NCBI GenBank assembly: GCA_947625255.1
Contig: CANQNT010000007.1
Span: 1 to 64,000 of the forward strand
From: an uncultured Acetatifactor sp.
Lineage (GTDB): Bacteria; Bacillota; Clostridia; Lachnospirales; Lachnospiraceae
DNA length: 64,000 nucleotides
Direction: 5' to 3'
A model generated the notes under the pieces. The model was not told where the DNA came from, did not search any database, and worked only from the letters and a program-made list of their open reading frames with translations. Shown here in pieces: positions 57,161 through 64,000 of the stretch. The stretch's first letter is position 1; each line of letters starts with the position of its first letter. The translations under genes were made by a program, and so were the position numbers.

Positions 57161-57599
57161 GATTGGAGCCATGGGCATCACCTTCTTTCCTTTTCCCGAA
57201 ACCATGCACCCTGCAATGCTCTGCCCGAGATGGCAGAACCATGAGGTTATCAGGATCGTTATTTCTGTAGTTGCCATCAATATGATGAACAATCTCTCCA
57301 TCTTTCAGTGGTCTTCCAATTTTCTGTTCAGCCACCACCCTGTGTTCGTGCCTGCCGAGATATTTTCGATAGGTTTTTCCCTCGCCCCTGTCTCGCTGCA
57401 AGGCACCCCTGCGAAGTCTTGATTCGAAAACCCCGCCAAGCTGGTTCATTGGATTTTCGGTCTTGTTGTATTCAGATATTCTTTTAGCGTTCCAGCGATA
57501 AAAATGCTCCCTGCAACAGAAGTTATGCTCATGCATTTCTATCTGTAGTTTCTGGAATTGTTTCCCGCATAGGTCGCATGTCGTTGTTACCATCTGCAT
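57156..57599 (-). CDS. HNH homing endonuclease inserted in the helicase gene
   Basis: 147 residues from the ATG at 57599 (AGAAGG eight bases upstream); 57605 is possible. It has an N-terminal zinc cluster (CDLCGKQFQKLQIEMHEHNF, with CC further on), a basic middle and an HNH core (KDGEIVHHIDGNYRNNDPDN, LMVLPSRAEHCRVHG). The insertion covers about 428 bp between AACAACGAC (57588-57580) and AATAATGAC (57160-57152), both reading Asn-Asn-Asp of the helicase. There is no room for a group I or II intron around it. Confidence 0.82.
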   Translation of the reverse strand: MQMVTTTCDLCGKQFQKLQIEMHEHNFCCREHFYRWNAKRISEYNKTENPMNQLGGVFESRLRRGALQRDRGEGKTYRKYLGRHEHRVVAEQKIGRPLKDGEIVHHIDGNYRNNDPDNLMVLPSRAEHCRVHGFGKRKEGDAHGSNQ

Positions 57600-57711
57600 T
57601 TTCATCACCTTCTTTCTCCAAAACACCGAATACACGAAGCGCAAATTCAAATGCCCTGCGCTGGTGGTCATAAGGATGTGCCCTGATGGGCATATAGATT
57701 TCCGTCTCCAT
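57529..57711 (-). pseudogene. SNF2-type helicase, N-terminal fragment
   Basis: Start ATG at 57711 with AGGAGGTGTCTCCC upstream. METEIYMPIRAHPYDHQRRA and FEFALRVFGVLEKEGDEN are the expected helicase N-terminus (Q-motif region). The frame matches the helicase up to Asn-Asn-Asp at 57580, then continues into HNH sequence and stops at 57529. It lacks Walker A and all later motifs, so the fragment alone cannot be a helicase. Confidence 0.8.
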
Positions 57712-57738
57712 GGGAGACACCTCCTCTCTCCGCCACTG

Positions 57739-58194
57739 TTATGTGGCTGTTTCCTGGAACTGGTGGATAGCATTGAATACTTCCGCCAGCTCACTCAGTG
57801 TACTGTACTTCACTTCAAAAGCCCGAAGGTCTTTTAAAGCCTGTCCAAGCATCTGCTCCCGCATGGTCGTGGTGTTTAAAACCACATCCAAAGAGCGGTA
57901 CGAACGATTCTCACCAGAAACATTGATGAATGCCCTGACAGGTTCATTTGCAACCGCCTCCGGATGAACCACGATGCAGCGGATAATATGTGCGGCCTGA
58001 TATTCGCGGTACTTCTCTGCCGCCTCGCTGTCGTCCCATTCAAATTCATTGTGCAGCGGAGCATCCACAGGTCTGCTTGCGTCCAACAGACGCTTTGCCG
58101 TAAGACCTCCGCTCTCTTCAAGTTGCTGGCACACCTGCCCTGCGATATCAGCAGGGGTTTTCAGCTGCGCACCCGGTTTATATGAATACTGCAT
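57739..58194 (-). CDS. Hypothetical phage protein, helicase operon
   Basis: 151 residues (MQYSYKPGAQLKTPADIAGQ, LTAKRLLDASRPVDAPLHNE, FEWDDSEAAEKYREYQAAHI, SGENRSYRSLDVVLNTTTMR). Alpha/beta; known from phages of Gram-positive hosts but unnamed to me. The ATG at 58194 has AAGAAGGAGGTTCGGATTT upstream. A 570-bp periodic non-coding tract precedes it. Confidence 0.68.
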   Translation of the reverse strand: MQYSYKPGAQLKTPADIAGQVCQQLEESGGLTAKRLLDASRPVDAPLHNEFEWDDSEAAEKYREYQAAHIIRCIVVHPEAVANEPVRAFINVSGENRSYRSLDVVLNTTTMREQMLGQALKDLRAFEVKYSTLSELAEVFNAIHQFQETAT

Positions 58195-58219
58195 AAATCC
58201 GAACCTCCTTCTTCCAAAA

Positions 58220-58795
58220 TCTAAAATTGCCGTGCCATGCATGAACCATGACTCACCATGCCGTACCGGACCACACCATAACTCACCCCGTCAAGCCTAA
58301 ACATACCTCGCCTGCCACGTCGTACCACACCGTTCCTTGCCTGAACATAACTCACCACGCCTGCCGTACCCGGTCCCTCCTCAACACAACACACCTTGCG
58401 AAACCCCGCCTGCCGTACCATTCCCGACCTCGTCACACCACAACGTGCCGCAACTTACCGAACCTAGCCTGCCATACCGAGTCTCACCCGACCAAACCCG
58501 GCCTCTCCGGACCTCGACTTAGCACACCACACCTGCCTTACCGCACCATGCCATTCCACACTCAGCCTCACACCACCGTACCCCGACAAACCCCGCCTGC
58601 CATACCACGTCATACCTAACACAGCCCGAACTTACCCCGCTGAGCCATAACATGCCACGCCTGCCTTGCCTTAACATGCCTATCCAAGACCCGCCACGCA
58701 AAACCAGACCTTACCTAAACCAACCGTGCCTGCCATGCCCGACCTATCCCTACCAGGCCTCAACGCACCGTAACCCACCATGCCCCGGCAATCAT
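58220..58795. repeat. 570-bp tract with 5-bp periodicity (CNNNC plus strand / GNNNG minus strand)
   Basis: From about 58224 to 58790 the plus strand is a near-continuous series of five-base units with C at both ends, for example CTCAC CATGC CGTAC CGGAC CACAC CATAA CTCAC shortened here to the rule CNNNC. The minus (transcribed) strand therefore has GG roughly every five bases. Units differ in their three middle bases, and the phase slips now and then. It is a degenerate period, not an exact tandem repeat. ORFs through it are low-complexity artefacts. It lies between two conserved replication genes. Function unknown. Confidence 0.85.
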
Positions 58796-58800
58796 ATTTA

Positions 58801-59490
58801 TTACTGAATGGAGAACATGCCGTTCTGTCCATCCTTTTCCACTCGCCACTCACCGACACCGCAAACATAGCCGCCAGCGTTCAACATATTCAGGATATTT
58901 TCCAGGCTGTACTCACCGTTCTTGTTGTAACTGATGACTAAATCCGCATACCAGTTACGGAATTCCGGTCTATATCGCAGGTCAGCCGAACCGAGTCCGA
59001 TTCTCACCATGTCCTCACGCATCACAGGCAGGTCGGAGTGAATCTCCACAAGCCCGTCAGCATCTGCTTCGATGAAGAATGCGCCTCTTAAGCTCACCTT
59101 GTCCTTTGCCCAGCCCATACGGTATGCAGCACTGATCGCCGCCTGCTTGAAAGCCGTTACAGGGAAACCAAAGTGGGCGCCTTTGCCGCAGATTTCATAG
59201 AACTCCTCGATGGACTGTGCAGTTTTCGCCTCTTCTGCCACAGCGGCGGCGCCAGGGTACTTGCTCTCATCGGTAGCGAAATATGCTGCCGCAATAAAGT
59301 CGGCCAGGGGATCACGTACTTCCTTTGCTTTGCCCTTCTTGATGCCCTGCTGCGCTTCGAGCATCTGCTTGCGGGCTTTCTCCGACCACTTGTGCATGAT
59401 GAGCGGGGTGTCTCCCACAGCGCGCACCGTAACCTTCTGAATGTCCATGGGTCTGATTTCAATAACTTCCTGTGCCTTTTTGCTTGCCAT
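58801..59490 (-). CDS. Conserved phage protein of unknown function
   Basis: 229 residues (MASKKAQEVIEIRPMDIQKV, RAVGDTPLIMHKWSEKARKQ, EICGKGAHFGFPVTAFKQAA, GYVCGVGEWRVEKDGQNGMF). The fold may be ferredoxin-like (a RAMP-type impression from the C-terminal GVGEWRVEK), but this is speculative. Starts at the ATG at 59490 with AAAGGTTGG upstream. It is followed at once by the 5-bp-periodic tract. Confidence 0.65.
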   Translation of the reverse strand: MASKKAQEVIEIRPMDIQKVTVRAVGDTPLIMHKWSEKARKQMLEAQQGIKKGKAKEVRDPLADFIAAAYFATDESKYPGAAAVAEEAKTAQSIEEFYEICGKGAHFGFPVTAFKQAAISAAYRMGWAKDKVSLRGAFFIEADADGLVEIHSDLPVMREDMVRIGLGSADLRYRPEFRNWYADLVISYNKNGEYSLENILNMLNAGGYVCGVGEWRVEKDGQNGMFSIQ

Positions 59491-59603
59491 AATAACTACC
59501 AACCTTTCTTTAATTTGATTTTCATTGAATCATCGTAGTCGCGGCTCTCCGCCGCTCGTTATATAAGTACGGGGTGGATGCCCGCCCACCCCAGGCGGTT
59601 TGA

Positions 59604-59903
59604 TTACTTCAGTTCTTCCAGGACGCTTCCCAGGATGAGCTTCAGAAAATCCTTGTCCTTTTCCGGCATCTCTGAGATGTGCTTAACGCCGTCGGGCTTC
59701 TTCTCATCCTTGCAGCAGTCGCACTCACAGACACCCTCGTCCTCGGCCTCCTCTTCGCCCTCGCCGTCATCTTCGAACTCCATCTCCAGCTCCTCATCCA
59801 TGTCGGTGTTGTAGAAGGTGGTGCTGTGGCAGTCACCGAAGTGGAAGCTCAACGACTCGATATTGATGGTGATAGGTGTCTTTTCCAAATCCTTGTTACT
59901 CAT
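59604..59903 (-). CDS. Small acidic Cys-cluster protein
   Basis: 99 residues. MSNKDLEKTPITINIESLSF, then an acidic run (~residues 36-55), CECDCCKD (a CxCxCC cluster), and HISEMPEKDKDFLKLILGSV. The cluster may bind metal. GAGGAATAAGCACT precedes the ATG, which lies five bases after the DUF4406 stop. No family recognised. Confidence 0.65.
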   Translation of the reverse strand: MSNKDLEKTPITINIESLSFHFGDCHSTTFYNTDMDEELEMEFEDDGEGEEEAEDEGVCECDCCKDEKKPDGVKHISEMPEKDKDFLKLILGSVLEELK

Positions 59904-59908
59904 AGTGC

Positions 59909-60334
59909 TTATTCCTCGCTTTCATTTTTTCTGAGCTGCTTTTTCAGCCCGTTGTACAGTTTCTCGGCCAGCTCGGCCGGCTCGGCCATGTGGCGGACCT
60001 TGATGAAGTTGTCCTTCGCAAAGTCGATCTCCGCCTGCATCCCTTCGCTGATCCGGTCTCCGAATGTCCACAGCTCGTCACACATGGACAGCCACTCAAG
60101 CCCCAGCTGCATCCCCTCTGCCCGCTCCTCCGGATCATCGTCGGAAAGGAACTGCGTCATATAAATGTGCGGACACATGGGAACGTAACCACAGAGAGTC
60201 AGGAGCCTGCAGGCTTTCCTTGCTCTGCTCACATTTGCTTCTAACTCACCGGCTCGTTCGCCAGGTTCTTCTGATACCGGTTTGTAGGGAGAGCAGACAT
60301 ACACTCTGGTCGGCTCTTCGCTTCTATCCCTCAT
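59909..60334 (-). CDS. DUF4406-like (nucleoside deoxyribosyltransferase-fold) protein
   Basis: 141 residues. RVYVCSPYKPVSEEPGERAG, ACRLLTLCGYVPMCPHIYMT, CDELWTFGDRISEGMQAEID match DUF4406, related in fold to nucleoside 2-deoxyribosyltransferases. The Glu in SEGMQAEI is in the place of the catalytic residue. It may act on nucleotides in phage DNA metabolism (inference). Its start overlaps the preceding gene's end. Confidence 0.8.
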   Translation of the reverse strand: MRDRSEEPTRVYVCSPYKPVSEEPGERAGELEANVSRARKACRLLTLCGYVPMCPHIYMTQFLSDDDPEERAEGMQLGLEWLSMCDELWTFGDRISEGMQAEIDFAKDNFIKVRHMAEPAELAEKLYNGLKKQLRKNESEE

Positions 60335-60539
60335 TACTGCTTCCCTCCTCTTCCTGCATTTCGGAAATCACAACCTCTCCGACAGCGGAATGCGGCGTGA
60401 TCACCAAAACCTTCATGCCTTCCCCGAACAGGAACCGCACCAGCCTTGCCGGGAGAGTCATCTCACCGGTCTCCACAGCCTTGCGTTTCCTGCCGCTTGG
60501 AATCATCACATTGACCCTGAGTTTGTTTGTTAAGAACAT
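60324..60539 (-). CDS. Small basic protein, early operon
   Basis: 71 residues from the ATG at 60539 (AGGAGGTGAATG upstream); a GTG at 60551 is possible. MFLTNKLRVNVMIPSGRKRK, LPARLVRFLFGEGMKVLVIT. Mixed basic and hydrophobic, perhaps a small beta-barrel. It overlaps the DUF4406 gene by eleven bases. No family recognised. Confidence 0.58.
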   Translation of the reverse strand: MFLTNKLRVNVMIPSGRKRKAVETGEMTLPARLVRFLFGEGMKVLVITPHSAVGEVVISEMQEEEGSSNEG

Positions 60540-60634
60540 CGTCTCATTCACCTCCTGCTCTATGTTCTGAGGGGCTGTGGTTATTTGCCCCTCTAAGTCA
60601 TAGGCCGCGAAAAACGGTCAAATGTAAGGCTGGC

Positions 60635-61183
60635 TCAAAAATTTTTGTAATTTTCCCTGAAAACTTTTTTGATGTAGTTCACCCGATCCCGTACCGACTG
60701 TCTTGTAATGCCTAGGTCTCGCGCAACAGATGCCATTGACTCTTCTTCTATAAGAACTCTCCGATAAATTTCCTTCTGGTCCTCTGTCAAATAAGCATCA
60801 ACAAAATCCCTGACAGCCTGTGTTTCATTGGATGTGTCATCCATATCCACGGCGCACTCGGAGAAGAGCCGACTCTGATCAGAATCCATATCGTCACCCT
60901 CTGCACTGGCGTAGTAATCCAGTGACGCATGGTATTTCACCGGGTATTCCTCCTCTGGATTCTGGACCTTCCATTCTTCAATGTACGGTTTCTCCCAATC
61001 TTCAATCGGCGCCCTACTGTGCTTTACGTTATTGCGCACCTCGCAATCATCCAACCTGTGCAGCATGGCGATGTCAGCCTCGGTGACTCCGTCCACCCCA
61101 GGGGTAAGCACAACGCTTGTCCCGTCTGCAAACTTGTAAGTAAATGTGTTCCTCGCATCGGTTCTTGTTTTCCTTGTTTTCAT
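60635..61183 (-). CDS. Sigma-70 region-4-like HTH regulator
   Basis: 182 residues. An N-terminal part (RNTFTYKFADGTSVVLTPGV, DADIAMLHRLDDCEV-type region) is followed by an acidic middle and a C-terminal sigma-like helix-turn-helix (YLTEDQKEIYRRVLIEEESM, ARDLGITRQSVRDRVNYIKK). This pattern occurs in Firmicutes phage and ICE regulators. It is the first gene of the early operon. The ATG at 61183 is 50 bases after a strong hairpin, which suggests attenuation of the operon. Confidence 0.78.
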   Translation of the reverse strand: MKTRKTRTDARNTFTYKFADGTSVVLTPGVDGVTEADIAMLHRLDDCEVRNNVKHSRAPIEDWEKPYIEEWKVQNPEEEYPVKYHASLDYYASAEGDDMDSDQSRLFSECAVDMDDTSNETQAVRDFVDAYLTEDQKEIYRRVLIEEESMASVARDLGITRQSVRDRVNYIKKVFRENYKNF

Positions 61184-61231
61184 CGTTCTTCGTCCTTTCC
61201 GCCTGGGAGCGGATAAGGCGAGGACTGCGGG

Positions 61232-61278
61232 AAAACAAAAGCCCCGGAAGTATCTCTCTGTAGAAATACCTCCGGGGC
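61232..61278 (-). terminator. Leader terminator / attenuator of the early operon
   Basis: On the minus strand GCCCCGGAGGTAT pairs with ATACTTCCGGGGC (61278-61241, one mismatch) around a short loop, followed by TTTTGTTTT. It lies 50 bases before the first early gene. It is a strong terminator that must be read through for expression. Confidence 0.8.
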
Positions 61279-61530
61279 CGCAAAACAAGTCTGAGCATGA
61301 CAAACCAAGGGGTACTTTCACAGCGGTTCCCTTATGCCCTTCAAAACTTCTTTGAAGCACATAGGCAAACCAGTATGAGAATATCCTCGCCTTATCATGA
61401 ACTCAGGCATTCGATATTTTATTTTTTGTGCCGGGGAGTCGGCCTCTGTGGGCTTGTCCCCCTGTCGATGGTTATATTTTAGTCGTGTGTGGAGGAGATT
61501 CACAGCCACACAAATCATGATTCCATTCCG

Positions 61531-61556
61531 AAAAATCATGAAATTTCATGATTTTT
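61531..61556. promoter_or_regulatory. Perfect 26-bp palindrome, probable repressor operator
   Basis: Each 13-base half reads AAAAATCATGAAA. A second copy of the AAATCATGATT core lies at 61512-61522. Together they look like operator sites for the adjacent Cro/CI-type repressor. Confidence 0.7.
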
Positions 61557-61649
61557 GGTGTCTCCCTTCCTTACCTCCGCTTTACCAAACTGGAAAAAAG
61601 GGCAAGAAAAATACCGCCCAGCCATCTCAGCCAAGCGGTATCATCTTTC

Positions 61650-62018
61650 TTACTTTCTTCTGGCAGCGTAGCCTTCGAGCATCGACATCATCCACTCGAA
61701 CGCCTGGTCTTTCGCCTCCTCATCCAGGCTTGCGAACTTCCTTGACAGCTCGTCCATTCGGGGATCGGTTCCTTTTCTTTCCGAGCAACGTGCCGGTGCA
61801 AGCTGATCTGTCGTTGTCTCTAACACATCAGCCAGATCATACAGCGTCTGAATCCCCATTTCGTGTTTTCCGCACTCATATTCGGAGATGGTCCTGTTGG
61901 TTACTGAACCGCCAAGCTCCTCTGCCAACTGCGTCTGTGTCATATGTAATTCTTTTCGCCGTGCCTTAATCCTCTCGCCTGTAAGTTCCAGGTCAGACTT
62001 CCATTCTTTTTTCGCCAA
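61650..62018 (-). CDS. Cro/CI-type XRE repressor
   Basis: 122 residues starting at TTG 62018 (GGAGG eight bases upstream); the GTG at 62027 overlaps the ribosome site. A classic XRE helix-turn-helix (LTGERIKARRKELHMTQTQL, AEELGGSVTNRTISEYECGK) is followed by a helical C-terminus without protease motif. It probably binds the ATCATGA palindrome downstream and keeps lysogeny or controls early expression. No S24 peptidase domain is present, so induction would not be by self-cleavage. Confidence 0.85.
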   Translation of the reverse strand: MAKKEWKSDLELTGERIKARRKELHMTQTQLAEELGGSVTNRTISEYECGKHEMGIQTLYDLADVLETTTDQLAPARCSERKGTDPRMDELSRKFASLDEEAKDQAFEWMMSMLEGYAARRK

Positions 62019-62476
62019 CAAAACCACCTCCTTCCTTTTTCTTCTCTAATCGCTGTGCGATTTCATACGGTTCGTTGGCTCTCTATAAGAGCCCGTGTAA
62101 ATTTCGCGTGAGACAGCGTTTCTTGATGCTGTAACTCAAATGAATTCTCCTTCTATAACAAGGACAGCGTTGTGGGGGTTCGCAACAAATTTTATAATAG
62201 GATGCTCTGCTCCCGTGTCCTTTTGTTATAAAATATCGCCAGACGATATACATTCGCCCAATCTTCCTGACCACATTTGACTCATTGATTATCCTGATAT
62301 TTATATTCTAACTATTTTTGCTGACACCTTCCACTTCACTGACGTATATTCTCGCTTTCACGCTAATTCCGTCTTTCCCTTCTTTTTGAAGCAAACCATT
62401 TCATTTCTTGAAATAATCATTGACAAGTTTTGAAATTTCTCATATGATTAATTCCAAAACAGGGAGGTGCAAGCAA
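62019..62476. other. Divergent regulatory region
   Basis: 458 bp between the leftward repressor gene and the rightward gene at 62477. It has GGCTCT/AGAGCC (62076-62092), arms TATAACAAGGACA (62154-62166) and TGTCCTTTTGTTATA (62216-62230) 49 bases apart, and a promoter at 62420-62448. A 63-residue frame (62083-62274) has no ribosome site and is not called. Confidence 0.6.
62420..62448 (+). promoter_or_regulatory. Sigma-A type promoter for the plus-strand gene
   Basis: TTGACA at 62420-62425, 17-base spacer, TATGAT at 62443-62448, 28 bases before the start codon at 62477. This is a near-consensus vegetative promoter, unlike the island elements with their 22-base spacing. Confidence 0.8.
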
Positions 62477-63553
62477 ATGAGCAATACCAAAGCCAAGTCT
62501 AAGCATATTAACAATACCGAAGCTAAGTCAGAGCAAATAAAAGCAATCAAAAAACGTCTGAATGAAGCACTTGACGCGGAGGGCTTGAATATATATCAGC
62601 TTACGGAGGCAATTAACAAATCCGACAGTGAAATAAACGTAAACTATAACACTGTCCGCAAAGCCTTTGATAATACAACTACTGCCCTTGACATTACCGT
62701 TTTTATTGCGGTCTCCCGGTATCTTCATTTGGATACCGCTGTATTGTTATCTGAGCCTGAGACAAAATACGAAACACTAAAGTCCGTTCCCGATACCATA
62801 TCCTCCGGTCAGTTTTCTGTGCTTGACGACAAGAACTACCTCGGTAAATATTACGGTTACTTTTACTCTCAAAATCCAAAATCCAATAGCATCATCCATT
62901 TTGAACTGGAAACTAAAGACACTCAGAATGGATTTAGAAGCACGCTCCAGTATCATGGAAAAGTGAACCTTGTTGATGGAAGTGTAGCGGACTCTCAACG
63001 CACACTCTACGGCACTCCCATCCTGCATGCACTACGTTCGAATGTGTATATAAATTTTGCAAATGATCTGGGTGACTTTTTCTTTTTCTATTTCTCAAGG
63101 CAATGGTTCACCAGCAACAGTCTTTATTTCCGTAAGGGAGTAGTGCTTTCTGCATCCACAATAGGCGACAAGCCACCCCTTGTTCAGAGCTTTGTTATGT
63201 TTGCCAGAGAACTATCCGAAGTAAAAGAAAAATTTATTCCTGGACTGCTCGGAACCGCCTCCCCGTCTTTCTCCATCCGCAGAGAAGATGCCGAGGCTCT
63301 GTGTGCTTCCGAACCGGTTGTAGCTGACTTCTTTAAAGACTTCGGTTACATTCTGGAGCACCAGGCAAAAAGCATTTACAGCATTAATGAGAACCAGATT
63401 CTGGCTTCCACAGACCGTCAAACAATGGACATCAACAAGGTTTTTCAGGCCATCTGTTTATTAAAGGAAAAGGCACTGGAACTGAATCGAATCTGTTATG
63501 AGGACAACAACGATCTGGCCGGTTTCACTAAGAGGTTTTTACAACAACCTTAG
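62477..63553 (+). CDS. Regulator-like protein with N-terminal HTH
   Basis: 358 residues. An N-terminal helical part has AEGLNIYQLTEAINKSDSEI and VNYNTVRKAFDNTTTALDIT, a plausible helix-turn-helix. The rest is unknown (YGYFYSQNPKSNSIIHFELE, FFFFYFSRQWFTSNSLYFRK, MDINKVFQAICLLKEKALEL). Composition is more AT-rich than the phage genes to the left. The ATG has GGGAGGTGCAAGCAA upstream. Divergent from the repressor, it may be part of the lysogeny module or host flanking DNA. No family recognised. Confidence 0.72.
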   Translation: MSNTKAKSKHINNTEAKSEQIKAIKKRLNEALDAEGLNIYQLTEAINKSDSEINVNYNTVRKAFDNTTTALDITVFIAVSRYLHLDTAVLLSEPETKYETLKSVPDTISSGQFSVLDDKNYLGKYYGYFYSQNPKSNSIIHFELETKDTQNGFRSTLQYHGKVNLVDGSVADSQRTLYGTPILHALRSNVYINFANDLGDFFFFYFSRQWFTSNSLYFRKGVVLSASTIGDKPPLVQSFVMFARELSEVKEKFIPGLLGTASPSFSIRREDAEALCASEPVVADFFKDFGYILEHQAKSIYSINENQILASTDRQTMDINKVFQAICLLKEKALELNRICYEDNNDLAGFTKRFLQQP

Positions 63554-63559
63554 TCCTTA

Positions 63560-64000
63560 TCTGTAACCGATTATTACAGGCGGAATTTTGATAAAAAAAG
63601 CCGGAGCAAAATGCATCAATACAACAGGTACGCTCCCTTCTCAGCATAATTTTATGCCTTACTGGACGTTGCCCTTGTGTATAATCCATTCCGCTCCGGC
63701 CATACTAGCTTGCGCTTTCCCAGCGTAGTTCTGCATAACTCGATTAGCAGATATTCTATTGTAGACCCATGAATTGGGTTCTGGCAGCTGACGTGCCTAC
63801 TTTGGCTTACCCTCGGCATTTCTGCCCTGGCGAATACTTTAAAAGCCAACGTGACCGCCTAGTCTCGCTGATTGCCCATCATGGTGTCCTACAGCAACTG
63901 TTTTTCGATACCACCTAAATTCCAGCCGCTTACAACAAATCATCCTCAATTTTGTAAATGATACGGTCTACCTTACATCCTGAGACGCACTCCACCACTT
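63560..64000. other. Right-edge non-coding region
   Basis: 447 bp without a supported gene. It holds a candidate structured RNA (see next) on the minus strand. At 63934-64000 there is a short minus-strand frame (ending KVDRIIYKIEDDLL then TAA near 63935) that may be the end of a gene entering from beyond the window; 22 codons are too few to name it. Confidence 0.5.
63593..63930 (-). ncRNA. Candidate structured RNA with closing terminator stem
   Basis: On the minus strand GCCGGAGC (63700-63693) pairs with GCTCCGGC (63607-63600), followed by TTTTTTT (63599-63593), a strong terminator that closes a 77-base internal domain. Upstream, 63705-63930 has many local pairings (ACCC/GGGT near 63765-63780, GCGC-type arms near 63710-63725) and no coding frame with a ribosome site. 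I cannot match it to a named family; boundaries are approximate. Confidence 0.4.

Larger units (their letters stand above)
61184..61649. other. Early operon control region
   Basis: 466 bp between the repressor gene stop and the sigma-like gene. It holds no convincing gene. Contents: a strong hairpin at 61241-61278, a perfect 26-bp palindrome at 61531-61556 with a related half at 61511-61522, and AT-rich sequence fit for promoters. It is the likely switch region for the leftward early transcript. Confidence 0.65.

Noticed and set aside
57156..57606. Group I intron in the helicase gene
   Set aside because: The insertion is filled with HNH coding sequence, leaving no room for a catalytic intron core.
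58221..58868. Several ORFs across the 5-bp-periodic tract on both strands
   Set aside because: They are created by the repeat itself, give Gly/Val/Met/Arg-rich or Pro/His/Thr-rich strings, and have no ribosome sites.
62083..62274. 63-residue minus-strand frame in the divergent control region
   Set aside because: No ribosome site, basic and Cys-rich composition, and it overlaps inverted repeats.
63652..63849. 65-residue minus-strand frame at the right edge
   Set aside because: No ribosome site, and it overlaps the region better explained as a structured RNA.
1..64000. tRNA genes, integrase and attachment sites
   Set aside because: None could be recognised by eye. An integrase may lie outside the window; absence is not proven.

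Overview
The window is most of a temperate tailed-phage (siphovirus-type) genome, or a prophage, from a Gram-positive host. The host is probably a gut Clostridia member such as Lachnospiraceae or Oscillospiraceae. This rests on strong AGGAGG ribosome sites, HK97-type head genes, a P27-type small terminase, a phi13-type major tail protein, a BppU-type baseplate protein, and accessory families typical of Clostridia phages and ICEs. Nearly all genes lie on the minus strand, so the map reads from right to left. No integrase, attachment site or tRNA was recognised, and the lysogeny module probably continues past the right edge.

Right edge to 60 kb: a candidate structured RNA, a divergent plus-strand regulator-like gene (62477-63553), a Cro/CI-type repressor, an operator-like palindrome, a leader terminator and a sigma-like HTH protein. 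60-46 kb: the replication and recombination module. It holds a 570-bp tract of 5-bp-periodic sequence, a SNF2-type helicase split by an HNH gene, a family-A DNA polymerase interrupted by an intein, a primase-helicase, a VRR-NUC nuclease and a DUF1492-type late regulator. 46-43.5 kb: an orphan MazF/PemK-like protein, a DUF6378 protein, a phage S-adenosylmethionine synthetase and the packaging-type HNH nuclease.

43.5-27.5 kb: an accessory island of about 16 kb sits between that HNH gene and the small terminase, which are normally neighbours. It carries a membrane-anchored lytic transglycosylase, zinc-finger proteins, a ParB-fused DNA methylase, an HNH-AP2 homing endonuclease, a LysM/SH3 protein and a C5 cytosine methylase. 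These are followed by a string of small gene cassettes: amidoligase, two gamma-glutamylcyclotransferase-like proteins, DpnD/PcfM-like, DUF4314, DUF3846 and many unknown acidic proteins. At least eleven copies of one promoter-like element precede these cassettes, always pointing toward the gene they serve, and several cassettes end in terminators. The layout resembles the early or anti-defence gene arrays of ICEs and plasmids.

27.5-0 kb: the late operon. It runs small and large terminase, portal, ClpP-type protease, capsid, head-tail connectors, tail terminator, major tail protein, an inserted HNH-AP2 endonuclease with five zinc-binding repeats, tail chaperones joined by a -1 frameshift (A AAA AAC), a 1575-residue tape measure, Dit, Tal, BppU, two receptor-binding fibres with a shared N-terminus and a poly-G tract between them, then membrane proteins, holin and a two-enzyme endolysin.
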